From contig NZ_AP024749.1 of assembly GCF_019702945.1 (NCBI RefSeq), positions 806,001 to 870,000 of the forward strand: a stretch of 64,000 bases of DNA. Direction: 5' to 3'. Origin of the DNA: Flavobacterium okayamense (lineage in GTDB: Bacteria; Bacteroidota; Bacteroidia; Flavobacteriales; Flavobacteriaceae). Position 1 is the first letter of the stretch. Each line of letters begins with the position of its first letter. Of the stretch, positions 24,675 through 33,920 are shown one piece after another. Under the pieces are notes generated by a model. It made no database searches, had not been told where the DNA came from, and was given only the letters and a program-made list of their open reading frames with translations. A program made the translations under genes and the position numbers.

Positions 24675-26951
24675 TCAAAAGTCGAATTCTTCAATCCCAG
24701 GTTCCTCAATACTTGTTGAGTCTACAACTTTTTTATTACAATCTACACGTATTGATAAATCTTTAGGTCTTTCAAAAGCTTCTTTAGATACAGATAAATC
24801 TTTGTCTTTATAACATTTATCCATAAAAAGCCCCCAAATAGGTAATGCCATACAAGCGCCTTGACCAAATTGTGTTTGTCTAAAATGAGCCGAACGATCT
24901 TCATTTCCTACCCAAATCCCAGTAGCTAGGTTAGGGACCATTCCCATAAACCATCCATCGGAATTGTTTTGAGAAGTTCCAGTTTTTCCAGCAATTGGAT
25001 TGGAAAACTTATAATCATACTGCGTTAAACCGCTAACACCACCCCATTGTAAACGTTGACCTGTACCACTTTGTGTAACACCTTCTAAAAGTTTTATAAT
25101 GGCATAGGCAACGTCTTGATTCATTACGTCTTTGCTTTCTGGAATAATTTGCTCCAAAACAATACCATTTTTATCCTCAATGCGTGTAATGAAAGTTGGC
25201 TTAATATAAACACCTTTATTTGCATAAGTACTAAATGCTCCTACCATTTGTTCTACGGTAATATCAACCGCTCCTAATGCAATTGCAGGTTGTTCAGGAA
25301 TTTCAGAAGTTACTCCTAAATCTCTAGCCATATTGATAACAGCTTTTGGACCTATTCTATCCATTAATTTAGCTGACACTGGGTTTAATGAATTTGCTAA
25401 ACCTTGACTCAAAGTTACCATTCCTTTATATTTTCCATCGGAGTTTGTTGGAGACCAAGCAGCTGAAATACCCCATTTCCCTTTTGGCATGGTAAAAGGA
25501 CCATCAATAATAGTGTCACAAGGTGACATGCCTAATTGTTCTATGGCTGTAGCGTAAACAAAGGGTTTAAAAGTAGAACCAACTTGACGTGCTCCTTGAC
25601 CTACGTGATCATATTGAAAATACTTTTGATTGATACCACCAACCCAAACTTTTATATGTCCAGTTTGAGGTTCCATTGCCATCATACCAGTTTGTAAAAA
25701 ATGCTTGTAATAACGAATAGAATCCAGAGGAGTCATTAGAGTGTCTTTTTCGCCTTTCCAGCTGAAGACTTTCATTTTTCGTTTTACATCGAATGATTTT
25801 ATAATTTCTTCTTCTGATTTCCCTTCCTCTTTCATTAAACGCCATCTTTCAGAAGACTTCATACCACGTTTTAATATTCTGTCCGTTTCTTCATTAGAAA
25901 TGTTTATGAAAGGCGCATTTTTTTTCCCTTTCGATAAATCAAAAAATTTCTTTTGAAGTATCGTCAAATGTTGTTCCACAGCTTCTTCTGCATATTGTTG
26001 CATTTTAGAGTCTATAGTTACATATATTTTTAATCCATCACGATAAATATCATATTCAGTACCATCTTCTTTAGGGTGATCTTTTACCCATTTTTTCATG
26101 TAGTCACGAAGATATTCTCTAAAATAGGTAGCAATACCATCGTTGTGACTTTCTGGCTTAAAGTCTAAAATAACTGGAAGTTTTTTTAACGAATCAAATT
26201 CTTTTTCGTTTATGATTTCATTTCGGACTAATTGACCTAATACAACATTTCTTCGAGTAGTAGATCGCTCTGGAAACCTATTAGGATTAAAACGAGATGG
26301 ATTGGTTAACATTCCAATTATTACAGCACTTTCTTCAATTGTTAAATCTTTTTGATTTTTATTGAAATAAGTTTTTGCTGCTGAATTAATACCTATAGCA
26401 TGATTAACGAAATCAACTTCGTTTAGATACATGGCTAAAATCTCTTTTTTGGTATATTGACGTTCTAAGCGAACTGCGATTACCCATTCTTTAATTTTTT
26501 GAGTTATTGCAACAATTTTATTTTTTGAGCGCTCTCCATGAAACAATAATTTGGCCAATTGCTGAGTAATAGTACTTGCTCCACCATCTCTACCTAACAT
26601 AACAACAGCACGAAGCGTTCCTCTTGCATCAATACCAGAATGTTCATAAAAACGTTCGTCTTCAGTAGCTACTAAAGCATTTACAAGATTAGGAGATAAG
26701 TCTTCAAATTTAACCGGGACTCTATTTTCAGCATAAAATTTACCTAAAACTTCACCATCTGAAGAAATAATTTCTGTTGCTACGTTTGAATCAGGATTTT
26801 CAAGTTTTTCAAAACTTGGCATGTAGCCTAAAAGTCCCCAAGAGGCAAAAAGAAATAATAAAATTATAAAGGCAATTCCTCCTAAAAATAATTTCCAAAA
26901 CCATTTAATGTATTTTGAAAAATCTTGATTCTCAACTTTTTTAGTAGCCAT
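24675..26951 (-). CDS. mrcA: Bifunctional penicillin-binding protein 1A (class A PBP)
   Basis: The 758-residue protein has an N-terminal membrane anchor (17-40), a GT51 glycosyltransferase domain (catalytic Glu97 in EDERFYEHSGID; STITQQLAK at 126-134) and a transpeptidase domain with SxxK (GSTFKPFVYA), SLN and KTGTSQNNSDGWFMG. It polymerises and cross-links peptidoglycan in the periplasm. Three bases separate it from gldH upstream, so ricT, gldH and mrcA look like one operon. Confidence 0.95.
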   Translation of the reverse strand: MATKKVENQDFSKYIKWFWKLFLGGIAFIILLFLFASWGLLGYMPSFEKLENPDSNVATEIISSDGEVLGKFYAENRVPVKFEDLSPNLVNALVATEDERFYEHSGIDARGTLRAVVMLGRDGGASTITQQLAKLLFHGERSKNKIVAITQKIKEWVIAVRLERQYTKKEILAMYLNEVDFVNHAIGINSAAKTYFNKNQKDLTIEESAVIIGMLTNPSRFNPNRFPERSTTRRNVVLGQLVRNEIINEKEFDSLKKLPVILDFKPESHNDGIATYFREYLRDYMKKWVKDHPKEDGTEYDIYRDGLKIYVTIDSKMQQYAEEAVEQHLTILQKKFFDLSKGKKNAPFINISNEETDRILKRGMKSSERWRLMKEEGKSEEEIIKSFDVKRKMKVFSWKGEKDTLMTPLDSIRYYKHFLQTGMMAMEPQTGHIKVWVGGINQKYFQYDHVGQGARQVGSTFKPFVYATAIEQLGMSPCDTIIDGPFTMPKGKWGISAAWSPTNSDGKYKGMVTLSQGLANSLNPVSAKLMDRIGPKAVINMARDLGVTSEIPEQPAIALGAVDITVEQMVGAFSTYANKGVYIKPTFITRIEDKNGIVLEQIIPESKDVMNQDVAYAIIKLLEGVTQSGTGQRLQWGGVSGLTQYDYKFSNPIAGKTGTSQNNSDGWFMGMVPNLATGIWVGNEDRSAHFRQTQFGQGACMALPIWGLFMDKCYKDKDLSVSKEAFERPKDLSIRVDCNKKVVDSTSIEEPGIEEFDF

Positions 26952-26952
26952 A

Positions 26953-27444
26953 TTATTTTGTTTTTTCTATTCTAAAACCAACTTCAGTAACACCGTTTAC
27001 TTTTTCAAGACCATTAATTTCTCTTGATTCTCTTAAAGCATGAACAATATCTACTTGATATTTACCTAATTTTTTAAACACAAAGTTTTCTTGATACCAA
27101 AGTTTACTTTCTTTTACATCACTAAATCCAGTTCCCATCAACGAACCATCTGCATTTGCCATTTGGTATTCTAGAGTATCTATCTTAACTTCGTTTTCTG
27201 GATTTTTAAGAGACACAATAACGAATAAATTATTAAACGGATATTCGTTGTTGTTTCTTATGTTTAAAAACAAATTGTACGGATTAATAGTATCGTTTTG
27301 TTCAAATTCGAAATGAAGTGTATCGTTTTTGGACCAAGAACCATCAAGTTCTTTATATTCATCGAAAACACGATTTTTATCGCAAGAAGCGAACAAAACA
27401 AAAAGGAAAACTATAAACCAATAATTATTGTTTTTTAGGACCAT
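26953..27444 (-). CDS. gldH: Gliding-motility lipoprotein GldH
   Basis: The start at 27444 (MVLKNNNYWF) gives 163 residues with a lipobox LFASC (Cys21). The mature part (NRVFDEYKELDGSWSKNDTLHFEF, LWYQENFVFKKLGKYQVDIVHALRE, VTEVGFRIEK) is characteristic of GldH, a lipoprotein needed for Flavobacterium gliding and linked to the type IX secretion/gliding machinery. The first 20 bases overlap the 3' end of ricT in another frame. A longer frame upstream would merely read through ricT. Confidence 0.93.
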   Translation of the reverse strand: MVLKNNNYWFIVFLFVLFASCDKNRVFDEYKELDGSWSKNDTLHFEFEQNDTINPYNLFLNIRNNNEYPFNNLFVIVSLKNPENEVKIDTLEYQMANADGSLMGTGFSDVKESKLWYQENFVFKKLGKYQVDIVHALRESREINGLEKVNGVTEVGFRIEKTK

Positions 27445-28663
27445 TGTTTCGGTTTTTATTTGAAGGTTTATTTCTGTTGTTATTGTTGTTTGTGTTTGTG
27501 TTAGGAGTGTTTGGTTTAGTTCCCTCACTTGTGTTAGGCTTACGCTTTTTACTTTTTCTTTTTTTCTTCGTTGGTTTGTCGAAACGATTTAAATCGTCTT
27601 GGCCTACTACATTTTGGAAGTTTTTTGGTTCATCTTTTTGAATGTCAACAACAAAATCTTCTAGTGCTTCTACTTTTTTCTTTTTTGCATTAAGTGCTAA
27701 AATCTCTTTTACTTGTTCTGTAGTTAGAACATGCCAAAATGAAGCTTGATTCTCATAACTAAACCACATTAATCCTTTGAAAATATCAACTTTTTGACAG
27801 TTAGCATTTCCTTTTTCAGTGTAAAGTTTAGTGTCTAAATCTGGAAAATCTTTTAAAGCGTCTAAATACGTGTCTAATTCATAATTTAAACAACATTTTA
27901 ATTTTCCACATTGACCCGCTAATTTTTGAGGATTTAAAGAAAGCTGTTGGTATCTCGCTGCAGAAGTGTTTACACTTCTAAAATCGGTTAACCATGTTGA
28001 GCAACACAGTTCGCGTCCACAAGATCCAATTCCGCCTAAACGAGCAGCTTCCTGACGGAAACCAACTTGTTTCATTTCAATACGAATACTAAATTCTCTT
28101 GCGAAATCTTTAATTAGTTGACGAAAATCAACACGATCATTTGCAGTATAGTAGAAAGTTGCCTTAGACCCATCACCTTGAAATTCCACATCAGAAATTT
28201 TCATTTCAAGATTTAAAGCAATAGCAAGCTCTCGAGCTCTCATGCGAACAGGTTCTTCTTTTTTTCTGGCTTCGCTCCAAATATCAATATCCTTTTGAGA
28301 AGCTTTACGGTAGACTTTTGGAAGTTCGGCGTTAAACGCAACGTTTTTCTTCTTCATTTGTACCTTGACCAATTCACCAGCCAATGAAACAATACCAACA
28401 TCGTGTCCTGGTGAGGTTTCAGTTGCAACGATATCACCCATTGAAAGCGAAAGTTTCTCAGTATTTCGATAAAAGTCTTTTCTTCCGTTTTTAAAACGGA
28501 TTTCAACGACATCGAACTGTTCTTGACCTTGAGGTAAACTCATATTAGACAACCAATCGAATACTGTTAATTTATTGCAGCTTCCGGTGCCACAAGAACC
28601 TTTATTATTACATCCTTTTGGAACTCCATCTTGAGTTCCAGTGGAACAATTATTACATGCCAT
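27425..28663 (-). CDS. ricT: PSP1-domain protein, RicT/YaaT-like
   Basis: The 412-residue protein has Cys-rich N-terminal motifs (CNNCSTGTQDG), a PSP1 core with GGIGSCGRELCCSTWL and CGKLKCCLNYE, and a Lys/Asn-rich disordered tail (about 365-412). In Bacillus, RicT joins RicA and RicF in a [4Fe-4S] complex assisting RNase Y; no RicA or RicF is visible here, so function in this organism is inferred from family only. It is followed by gldH and mrcA in an apparent operon. Confidence 0.9.
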   Translation of the reverse strand: MACNNCSTGTQDGVPKGCNNKGSCGTGSCNKLTVFDWLSNMSLPQGQEQFDVVEIRFKNGRKDFYRNTEKLSLSMGDIVATETSPGHDVGIVSLAGELVKVQMKKKNVAFNAELPKVYRKASQKDIDIWSEARKKEEPVRMRARELAIALNLEMKISDVEFQGDGSKATFYYTANDRVDFRQLIKDFAREFSIRIEMKQVGFRQEAARLGGIGSCGRELCCSTWLTDFRSVNTSAARYQQLSLNPQKLAGQCGKLKCCLNYELDTYLDALKDFPDLDTKLYTEKGNANCQKVDIFKGLMWFSYENQASFWHVLTTEQVKEILALNAKKKKVEALEDFVVDIQKDEPKNFQNVVGQDDLNRFDKPTKKKRKSKKRKPNTSEGTKPNTPNTNTNNNNNRNKPSNKNRNNGPKKQ

Positions 28664-28750
28664 AATTCTTATATGTTGATCGTTCTTTCGAACTACTTGT
28701 CAAAAGTGTGTTTTGAGTGTAAAGATAATACAAATTTGTTAATGCTTAGA

Positions 28751-28788
28751 AAAGAAAAACCTGCTTTCATTAATAACGAAAACAGGTT
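28751..28788 (-). terminator. Terminator of the ferredoxin/trhP/trhO operon
   Basis: AACCTGCTTTC (28758-28768) pairs with GAAAACAGGTT (28778-28788) with one wobble; on the minus strand it runs into a T-rich tract. Confidence 0.78.
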
Positions 28789-28813
28789 GTAAAAATTATT
28801 TTTTATAACTTCT

Positions 28814-29044
28814 TTATGTTTCTTTAACCGAAATAATATTGACTGGACAAGCTTTTTCGGCTAATTCACAAGCTTCTACAATGGTATGATCGGGTGATTT
28901 TAGCGTATGAAATCCTTTAGTATTGACCGATTTCATCAAAACCGTTTTTCCGTCTTTTTTAGACATTTGGAATTGTTTAGGGGCAAATTCAACACAATAA
29001 TTGCAACCAATACACTTATCTCGTTGTAAAGTAATGATAACCAT
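28814..29044 (-). CDS. Small [4Fe-4S] ferredoxin
   Basis: The 76-residue protein has Cys11, Cys14 and Cys17 (CIGCNYC) plus Cys66 followed by Pro, the pattern for one [4Fe-4S] cluster; Cys59 could make a disulfide. Its start overlaps the stop of the U32 gene by one base, so it is translationally coupled. The context suggests it supplies electrons to, or maintains the cluster of, the TrhP-type U32 protein; that is inference. Confidence 0.9.
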   Translation of the reverse strand: MVIITLQRDKCIGCNYCVEFAPKQFQMSKKDGKTVLMKSVNTKGFHTLKSPDHTIVEACELAEKACPVNIISVKET

Positions 29045-30285
29045 TAAGCTTCTACAATTTTATACATTTTGTCCGACAAACGAATTCTAAATGGCAACTT
29101 AACAGTTAAACTATCACCTTTGGTTGCTTTTTCAGAAGTCTCATCATTTACCATCATATCTTCGATGACCAATTCTTGTACACCTGTTGTTGGACCTGTA
29201 ATTAAAACTTTATCTCCTTTTTTAATGTCGTAAGCTTCAATTTTAAATTCAGCAATACTAGCTTTAGGAAAATAATGCATTCCTTTTCCAATGTATACTT
29301 TCTTTTGTGTGGCATTGCTTCCTGGATCTTTACTCCATTCGCCTAATTTTTGTCCTAAATAGTAACCACTCCAAAAACCTCTGTTATAAACTGTATTTAA
29401 GGCCTCCATCCATTCTGCTACTTTTTCTTGCGAAAATGTCCCATCATAGTATGAGTCAATAGCTTCTCTATAGGTTTTGATAACCGTTGCTACATATTCT
29501 GGAGCACGACCGCGACCTTCAATTTTTAAAACTTTAATTCCAGTATCAATTACTTGGTCTAAGAAATCAAGTGTACATAAATCTTTTGGCGACATCATGT
29601 ATTCGTTATCGATTTCAATTTCAAAACCAGTTTCTTGATCGATAACAGTATATTTTTTACGACAATTTTGTTTGCAGGCGCCACGGTTTGCAGAAGAATT
29701 ATGTGAGTGTAAACTCAAATAACATTTCCCTGAAACAGCCATACATAAAGCACCATGACCGAAAATTTCAATTTCTACTAAATTGCCACTTGGACCTTTG
29801 ACTTGTTCTTTTTCAATTTGTTCAGTAATTTTTTTTACTTGTCGTAAACTTAATTCACGAGAAAGTACAATAGTATCGGCAAATAGGGCGTAAAATTTAA
29901 CCGTTTCAATATTGGTTACATTAACTTGAGTAGAAATATGAACTTCCATGCCAATGCTTCTAGCTGTCATAATCACCGCTTGGTCAGAAGCAATAACTGC
30001 TGTAATATTAGCTTCTTTTGCTTTGTTTAAAAGTGTTTTTACAATCGACAAATCGTGATCGTAGATAATAGTATTTAAAGTTAAGTAAGTTCTAACGTTT
30101 TTTTCTTGGCAGCGGCGCGCTATTTCCGGTAAATCGTCTAAGACAAAATTGATAGAAGCGCGTGCACGCATATTTAATTGCTCTACACCAAAATAAACAG
30201 AATCACATCCGTTGTCTAAAGCTGCTTGTAAGGATTCAAAATTACCAGCAGGTGCCATTAATTCTATTTTTCCTGTAGTAGTCAT
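29044..30285 (-). CDS. trhP: U32-family protein, TrhP-like (tRNA U34 hydroxylation)
   Basis: The 413-residue protein opens KIELMAPAGNFESLQAALDNGCDSVYFGV and has the U32 signature EIFGHGALCMAVSGKC with later Cys in GACKQNC, which likely bind an iron-sulfur cluster. The last 86 residues (328-413) form the U32 C-terminal beta domain. E. coli TrhP makes 5-hydroxyuridine at tRNA position 34 using prephenate. The adjacent trhO gene supports TrhP over the older 'peptidase' name. Confidence 0.88.
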   Translation of the reverse strand: MTTTGKIELMAPAGNFESLQAALDNGCDSVYFGVEQLNMRARASINFVLDDLPEIARRCQEKNVRTYLTLNTIIYDHDLSIVKTLLNKAKEANITAVIASDQAVIMTARSIGMEVHISTQVNVTNIETVKFYALFADTIVLSRELSLRQVKKITEQIEKEQVKGPSGNLVEIEIFGHGALCMAVSGKCYLSLHSHNSSANRGACKQNCRKKYTVIDQETGFEIEIDNEYMMSPKDLCTLDFLDQVIDTGIKVLKIEGRGRAPEYVATVIKTYREAIDSYYDGTFSQEKVAEWMEALNTVYNRGFWSGYYLGQKLGEWSKDPGSNATQKKVYIGKGMHYFPKASIAEFKIEAYDIKKGDKVLITGPTTGVQELVIEDMMVNDETSEKATKGDSLTVKLPFRIRLSDKMYKIVEA

Positions 30286-31652
30286 TACTTCTTAGTGATT
30301 TTAAATAGTTTATCTGATTTTCTAATTTTAAAAGGCAACTCAATAGTGATTTTATCACCTGCTTGAGCCGTTGAATTTTCGGTTCCATTAACCAACATTT
30401 TTTCCAAAGTAAATTCAACTTCGCCTGTTGTTGGTCCTGAAATTAATAAAGAGTCACCAAGTGCAATTTCTTTATTCGAAAGTAAAAATAAGGCTACTTG
30501 CGATTTAGAATAATAATGTTCGCCATTACCAACTAAAACTTTTTTAGTAGCAATTTTTTGACGAATAGTTAAATCGTTTTCTGGTTTTGCTTTAGCTAAA
30601 GAAACATCAGATAATGCACCTGAATGTTTGAATTTTAAAGCTTCAGATTTTCCTTTTTTGAAAATTTTATTGCTGTTGCTTTGTCCTTTTCGTAAGTTAA
30701 TTTGTTCCACTAATGGCATATGAATGATTTCTTGACATTCTGTAGAACAACAATGATCCATTTTGGTAGCACATTCGTCACATTGAATAAATAACAAGTG
30801 ACAACCGTCGTTAGCACAATTGGTATGAGTATCGCATGGTTTTCCGCATTGGTGACATTGTGAAATGATATCGTCGGTAATTCTTTCGCCTAAACGATTA
30901 TCGAAAACGAAATTTTTCCCAATGAATTTACTTTCTAAATTTTCCGCTTTTACCTGACGAGCATATTCAATTACACCACCTTCTAACTGGTATACATTTT
31001 TAAAACCTTGATGTTTGAAATAAGCTGAAGCTTTTTCGCAACGAATTCCTCCAGTGCAATACATCAATAAGTTTTTTGATTCTTTGTAGTCTTTTAGTTG
31101 GTCATTAATGATAGGTAAACTTTCACGAAATGTATCTACATCTGGAGTGATAGCGCCTTTAAAATGTCCAACTTCACTTTCATAATGGTTACGAAAATCG
31201 ACTACAATGGTATTTGGATCTTCTAATAATTGATTGAATTCATTCGCTTTTAAGTGAATTCCTTTATTGGTTACATCAAAAGTAGCATCGTCTAATCCAT
31301 CCGCAACGATTTTATGACGTACTTTTATGGTTAACTTTAAAAAAGAATGATCGTCTTGTTCGCGAGCCACATTTAATCGAATGCCACGCATGAAATCATA
31401 TTGTTCTAAAGTATTTCTGAACGCTTCAAATTGATCGGCAGGAACACTCATTTGAGCATTAATTCCTTCATGAGCAACATAAATTCGACCAAGAGCTTCT
31501 AAAGGATTCCAAGCTAAAAATAAATCGTCGCGAAACTGTTGTGGGTTTTCAATTTTGGCATACGCATAGAACGAAAGTGTGATTCTTTCTTTTCCCGCTT
31601 CATCGATTAAACGGGCACGTTCTTCTGCGCTTAAAGTGTTGTACAGTTGCAT
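30285..31652 (-). CDS. trhO: Rhodanese-type tRNA uridine hydroxylase TrhO with extra U32-like C-terminus
   Basis: The start at 31652 (MQLYNTLSAEERARL) is chosen; an upstream frame adds 37 unconserved residues across the promoter. The protein has 455 residues. Its order is an N-terminal acylphosphatase-like domain, a rhodanese domain (CTGGIRCEK, Cys199-Lys207), a Cys-rich zinc-binding region (266-306), and an 86-residue C-terminal domain (370-455). That last domain aligns without gaps to the neighbour's end at about 45% identity. E. coli TrhO, the oxygen-dependent tRNA-U34 hydroxylase, is about 350 residues and lacks the last part. It overlaps trhP by one base. Confidence 0.93.
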   Translation of the reverse strand: MQLYNTLSAEERARLIDEAGKERITLSFYAYAKIENPQQFRDDLFLAWNPLEALGRIYVAHEGINAQMSVPADQFEAFRNTLEQYDFMRGIRLNVAREQDDHSFLKLTIKVRHKIVADGLDDATFDVTNKGIHLKANEFNQLLEDPNTIVVDFRNHYESEVGHFKGAITPDVDTFRESLPIINDQLKDYKESKNLLMYCTGGIRCEKASAYFKHQGFKNVYQLEGGVIEYARQVKAENLESKFIGKNFVFDNRLGERITDDIISQCHQCGKPCDTHTNCANDGCHLLFIQCDECATKMDHCCSTECQEIIHMPLVEQINLRKGQSNSNKIFKKGKSEALKFKHSGALSDVSLAKAKPENDLTIRQKIATKKVLVGNGEHYYSKSQVALFLLSNKEIALGDSLLISGPTTGEVEFTLEKMLVNGTENSTAQAGDKITIELPFKIRKSDKLFKITKK

Positions 31653-31708
31653 GCTATAACTTTTAAGTGAGAAATTAATTTTGAATTTTAAATGGAAAAA
31701 TTCGGTTG

Positions 31709-31716
31709 CAAATATA
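31709..31716 (-). promoter_or_regulatory. -7 box of the trhO operon
   Basis: TATATTTG on the minus strand, 56 bases before the trhO start. Confidence 0.4.
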
Positions 31717-31785
31717 CAGCTATTTTTTGAAGTAAAAAATGTAACTATTTGTAAATGAAACAACTGATTTATAATTAGTTGGTTC

Positions 31786-31793
31786 TATTTTTG
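31786..31793 (+). promoter_or_regulatory. -7 box of recA
   Basis: TATTTTTG matches TAnnTTTG, 64 bases before the ATG. I see no clear LexA-type palindrome beside it. Confidence 0.4.
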
Positions 31794-31857
31794 TTGTTAA
31801 TAACATTTCGATGAATTAATAAAAAAAAGAATTATTTTTACGCAAAATATATATGTT

Positions 31858-32859
31858 ATGAGTTCAGATAAAGATGCCAAATTAAAAGCCCTTCAATTAA
31901 CGTTAGACAAATTAGACAAAACTTACGGTAAAGGAACTGTAATGAAAATGGGAGATTCTGCCATAGAAGAAGTAGAAACTATTTCTTCAGGCTCTCTAGG
32001 ATTAGATATTGCTCTTGGAGTAAATGGATATCCAAAAGGTAGAATCATCGAAATTTACGGACCAGAATCGTCAGGTAAAACAACGTTAACCTTACACGCC
32101 ATTGCTGAAGCTCAAAAAGCCGGTGGAATTGCAGCATTTATTGATGCAGAACACGCTTTTGATCGTTTTTATGCAGAAAAATTAGGAGTTGATATTGATA
32201 ACTTAATTATTTCTCAGCCTGATAATGGTGAACAAGCCTTAGAAATTGCTGAAAGTTTAATTCGTTCGGGAGCAGTTGACATTGTTGTTATTGACTCGGT
32301 TGCTGCCTTAACGCCTAAGAGTGAAATTGAAGGCGACATGGGAGATAGTAAAATGGGATTACATGCTCGTTTAATGTCGCAAGCATTACGTAAGTTAACA
32401 GGAACAATACATAAAACAAATTGTACGGTTTTCTTCATCAACCAGCTGCGTGATAAAATTGGTGTAATGTTTGGAAATCCAGAAACAACGACAGGAGGTA
32501 ATGCTTTAAAATTCTATGCTTCAGTTCGTGTTGATATTCGTAAATCATCTCAAATTAAAGATGGTGACAATGTAATTGGTAACAGAGCAAAAGTAAAAAT
32601 TGTTAAAAATAAGGTTGCTCCACCTTTTAGAACGGCTGAATTTGACATTATGTATGGAGAAGGCGTTTCTAAAGTGGGAGAAATCCTAGATTTAGCTGTT
32701 GATTATGAGATTATAAAGAAAAGTGGATCATGGTTTAGCTATGGAGACACTAAACTAGGTCAAGGTAGAGACGCTGTTAAATCATTGATAAAAGATAATC
32801 CAGAATTAATGGATGAACTAGAAGAAAAGATAAAAGAATACCTTAAAGCACAAGCTTAA
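31858..32859 (+). CDS. recA: Recombinase RecA
   Basis: The 333-residue protein has Walker A GPESSGKT, the DAEHAF strand, VVIDSVAAL (Walker B), [10 protein letters not shown] and the L2 segment ([26 protein letters not shown]), all diagnostic. It forms the ATP-dependent filament on single-stranded DNA for strand exchange and the SOS response. The C-terminal acidic tail is short. Monocistronic, followed by a strong terminator. Confidence 0.98.
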   Translation: MSSDKDAKLKALQLTLDKLDKTYGKGTVMKMGDSAIEEVETISSGSLGLDIALGVNGYPKGRIIEIYGPESSGKTTLTLHAIAEAQKAGGIAAFIDAEHAFDRFYAEKLGVDIDNLIISQPDNGEQALEIAESLIRSGAVDIVVIDSVAALTPKSEIEGDMGDSKMGLHARLMSQALRKLTGTIHKTNCTVFFINQLRDKIGVMFGNPETTTGGNALKFYASVRVDIRKSSQIKDGDNVIGNRAKVKIVKNKVAPPFRTAEFDIMYGEGVSKVGEILDLAVDYEIIKKSGSWFSYGDTKLGQGRDAVKSLIKDNPELMDELEEKIKEYLKAQA

Positions 32860-32863
32860 AATT

Positions 32864-32893
32864 AAATCCCGAAAATTTTTTCGGGATTTTTTT
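32864..32893 (+). terminator. recA terminator
   Basis: AAATCCCGAAAA pairs with TTTTCGGGATTT, followed by a T run. Confidence 0.88.
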
Positions 32894-32954
32894 ATTAAAT
32901 TAACGCAACCTTTTAAAGAAAAACGCATCTTAAAACTGTAAATACCCCGAAGAA

Positions 32955-33362
32955 ATGAAAAAAATATTTTTTTTGTTAAGTTTACTTTTAGTTCTGACAT
33001 CTTGTAATTTAGATGATGAACCAAAAAACGAATATGTTTTATTGCCTGTAGAGGATGTAGTTATGCCAACTGAATTTAATATTAACGAGGTAAATCCTAT
33101 TCTTATTAAGTATAGAAGACCAACAACATGTCACCTTTACAATGGACTGTATTACAATGCTGAAGATTACACAAGAACAGTAGCGATTAGTTTTGTAAAA
33201 CTTAATGAGAATAATTGTTTAGATGCAAGTGAGGAAGGCCCTTATGAGGTTTATTTAAATTTTAAACCAACTGAAATAACAACATATCATTTTAAGTTTT
33301 GGTTGGGTGTAAATTCTGATGGACAAGATGAATTTTTAGAATATGATGTAGAAGTAAACTAA
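32955..33362 (+). CDS. Hypothetical lipoprotein
   Basis: Function unknown. The 135 residues have a lipobox (LLVLTSC, Cys17), then an acidic linker and a beta-rich domain (FNINEVNPILIKYRRPTTCHLYNGLYY, TEITTYHFKFWLGVNSDGQDEFLEYDVEVN). It precedes the ECF sigma-factor gene by ten bases, so the three genes to 35.6 kb probably form one unit. Confidence 0.75.
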   Translation: MKKIFFLLSLLLVLTSCNLDDEPKNEYVLLPVEDVVMPTEFNINEVNPILIKYRRPTTCHLYNGLYYNAEDYTRTVAISFVKLNENNCLDASEEGPYEVYLNFKPTEITTYHFKFWLGVNSDGQDEFLEYDVEVN

Positions 33363-33372
33363 TATGTAAAGT

Positions 33373-33915
33373 TTGATACTAGAGCAAATCATAAATGATT
33401 GTAAGAAAGGAAATAGAAAGGCACAGGAACAAGTATATAGGCTATTAAGTCCAAAAATATTTGCTGTTTGTCTTAAATACTCTCGTAATTATGAGGAAGC
33501 TCAAGATAACTTACAAGAAGGTTTTCTGTTAATTTTTGATAAAATTGAAAAGTTTCAGTTTAAAGGCTCATTTGAAGGTTGGGCAAAAAGGGTAGTGATA
33601 AATTATATATTACAACAATACAGAGATAAAAGAATATTTGAGATTGTTTCAGAACAATTACCCGAGAATGATGAAGTAGAAATTGATGATGAAAATATAT
33701 CTATGGATTTTTTAGTTAGAATTATTCAGGAACTTCCTGATAGATATAGATTAGTTTTCAATTTGTATGTAATTGACGGTTATTCACACAAAGAAATCGC
33801 AGAGATGTTAACTATAAATGAAGGCACATCTAAATCAAATTTAGCACGAGCTAAAACTATTTTAAAAGAAAAAATTGAAAGCTATAAAAATAGTTTTGGT
33901 TCAAAAGCAAAATAA
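33373..33915 (+). CDS. ECF-type RNA polymerase sigma factor
   Basis: The 180-residue protein has sigma region 2 (LYxxLSPKIFAVCLKYSRNYEEAQDNLQEGFLLIFDKIEKF, then FEGWAKRVVINYILQQYRDKR) and region 4 (LPDRYRLVFNLYVIDGYSHKEIAEMLTINEGTSKSNLARAKTILKEKI). The start appears to be TTG at 33373: an in-frame stop lies just upstream, and the nearby ATG at 33364 is followed at once by TAA. It is followed after five bases by its likely membrane regulator. Confidence 0.9.
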   Translation: MILEQIINDCKKGNRKAQEQVYRLLSPKIFAVCLKYSRNYEEAQDNLQEGFLLIFDKIEKFQFKGSFEGWAKRVVINYILQQYRDKRIFEIVSEQLPENDEVEIDDENISMDFLVRIIQELPDRYRLVFNLYVIDGYSHKEIAEMLTINEGTSKSNLARAKTILKEKIESYKNSFGSKAK

Positions 33916-33920
33916 AGAAG

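Noticed and set aside
27445..27528. Longer gldH start
   Set aside because: It would run within the ricT coding region and place low-complexity Thr/Gln residues ahead of a good lipoprotein signal.
28684..28706. Member of the TTCTCGA repeat superfamily upstream of ricT
   Set aside because: A GTTCTTTCGAAC palindrome is present, but it lacks the CTCGA arms and fixed ends seen at 15521 and 23860.
29044..30285. Collagenase/peptidase annotation for the U32 gene
   Set aside because: The neighbour is trhO and the Cys pattern fits an iron-sulfur TrhP-like protein, so the peptidase name is probably a legacy label.
31653..31763. Longer N-terminus for trhO
   Set aside because: The extra 37 residues are not conserved in character and would read across the -7 box at 31709; the Met at 31652 gives the standard start.
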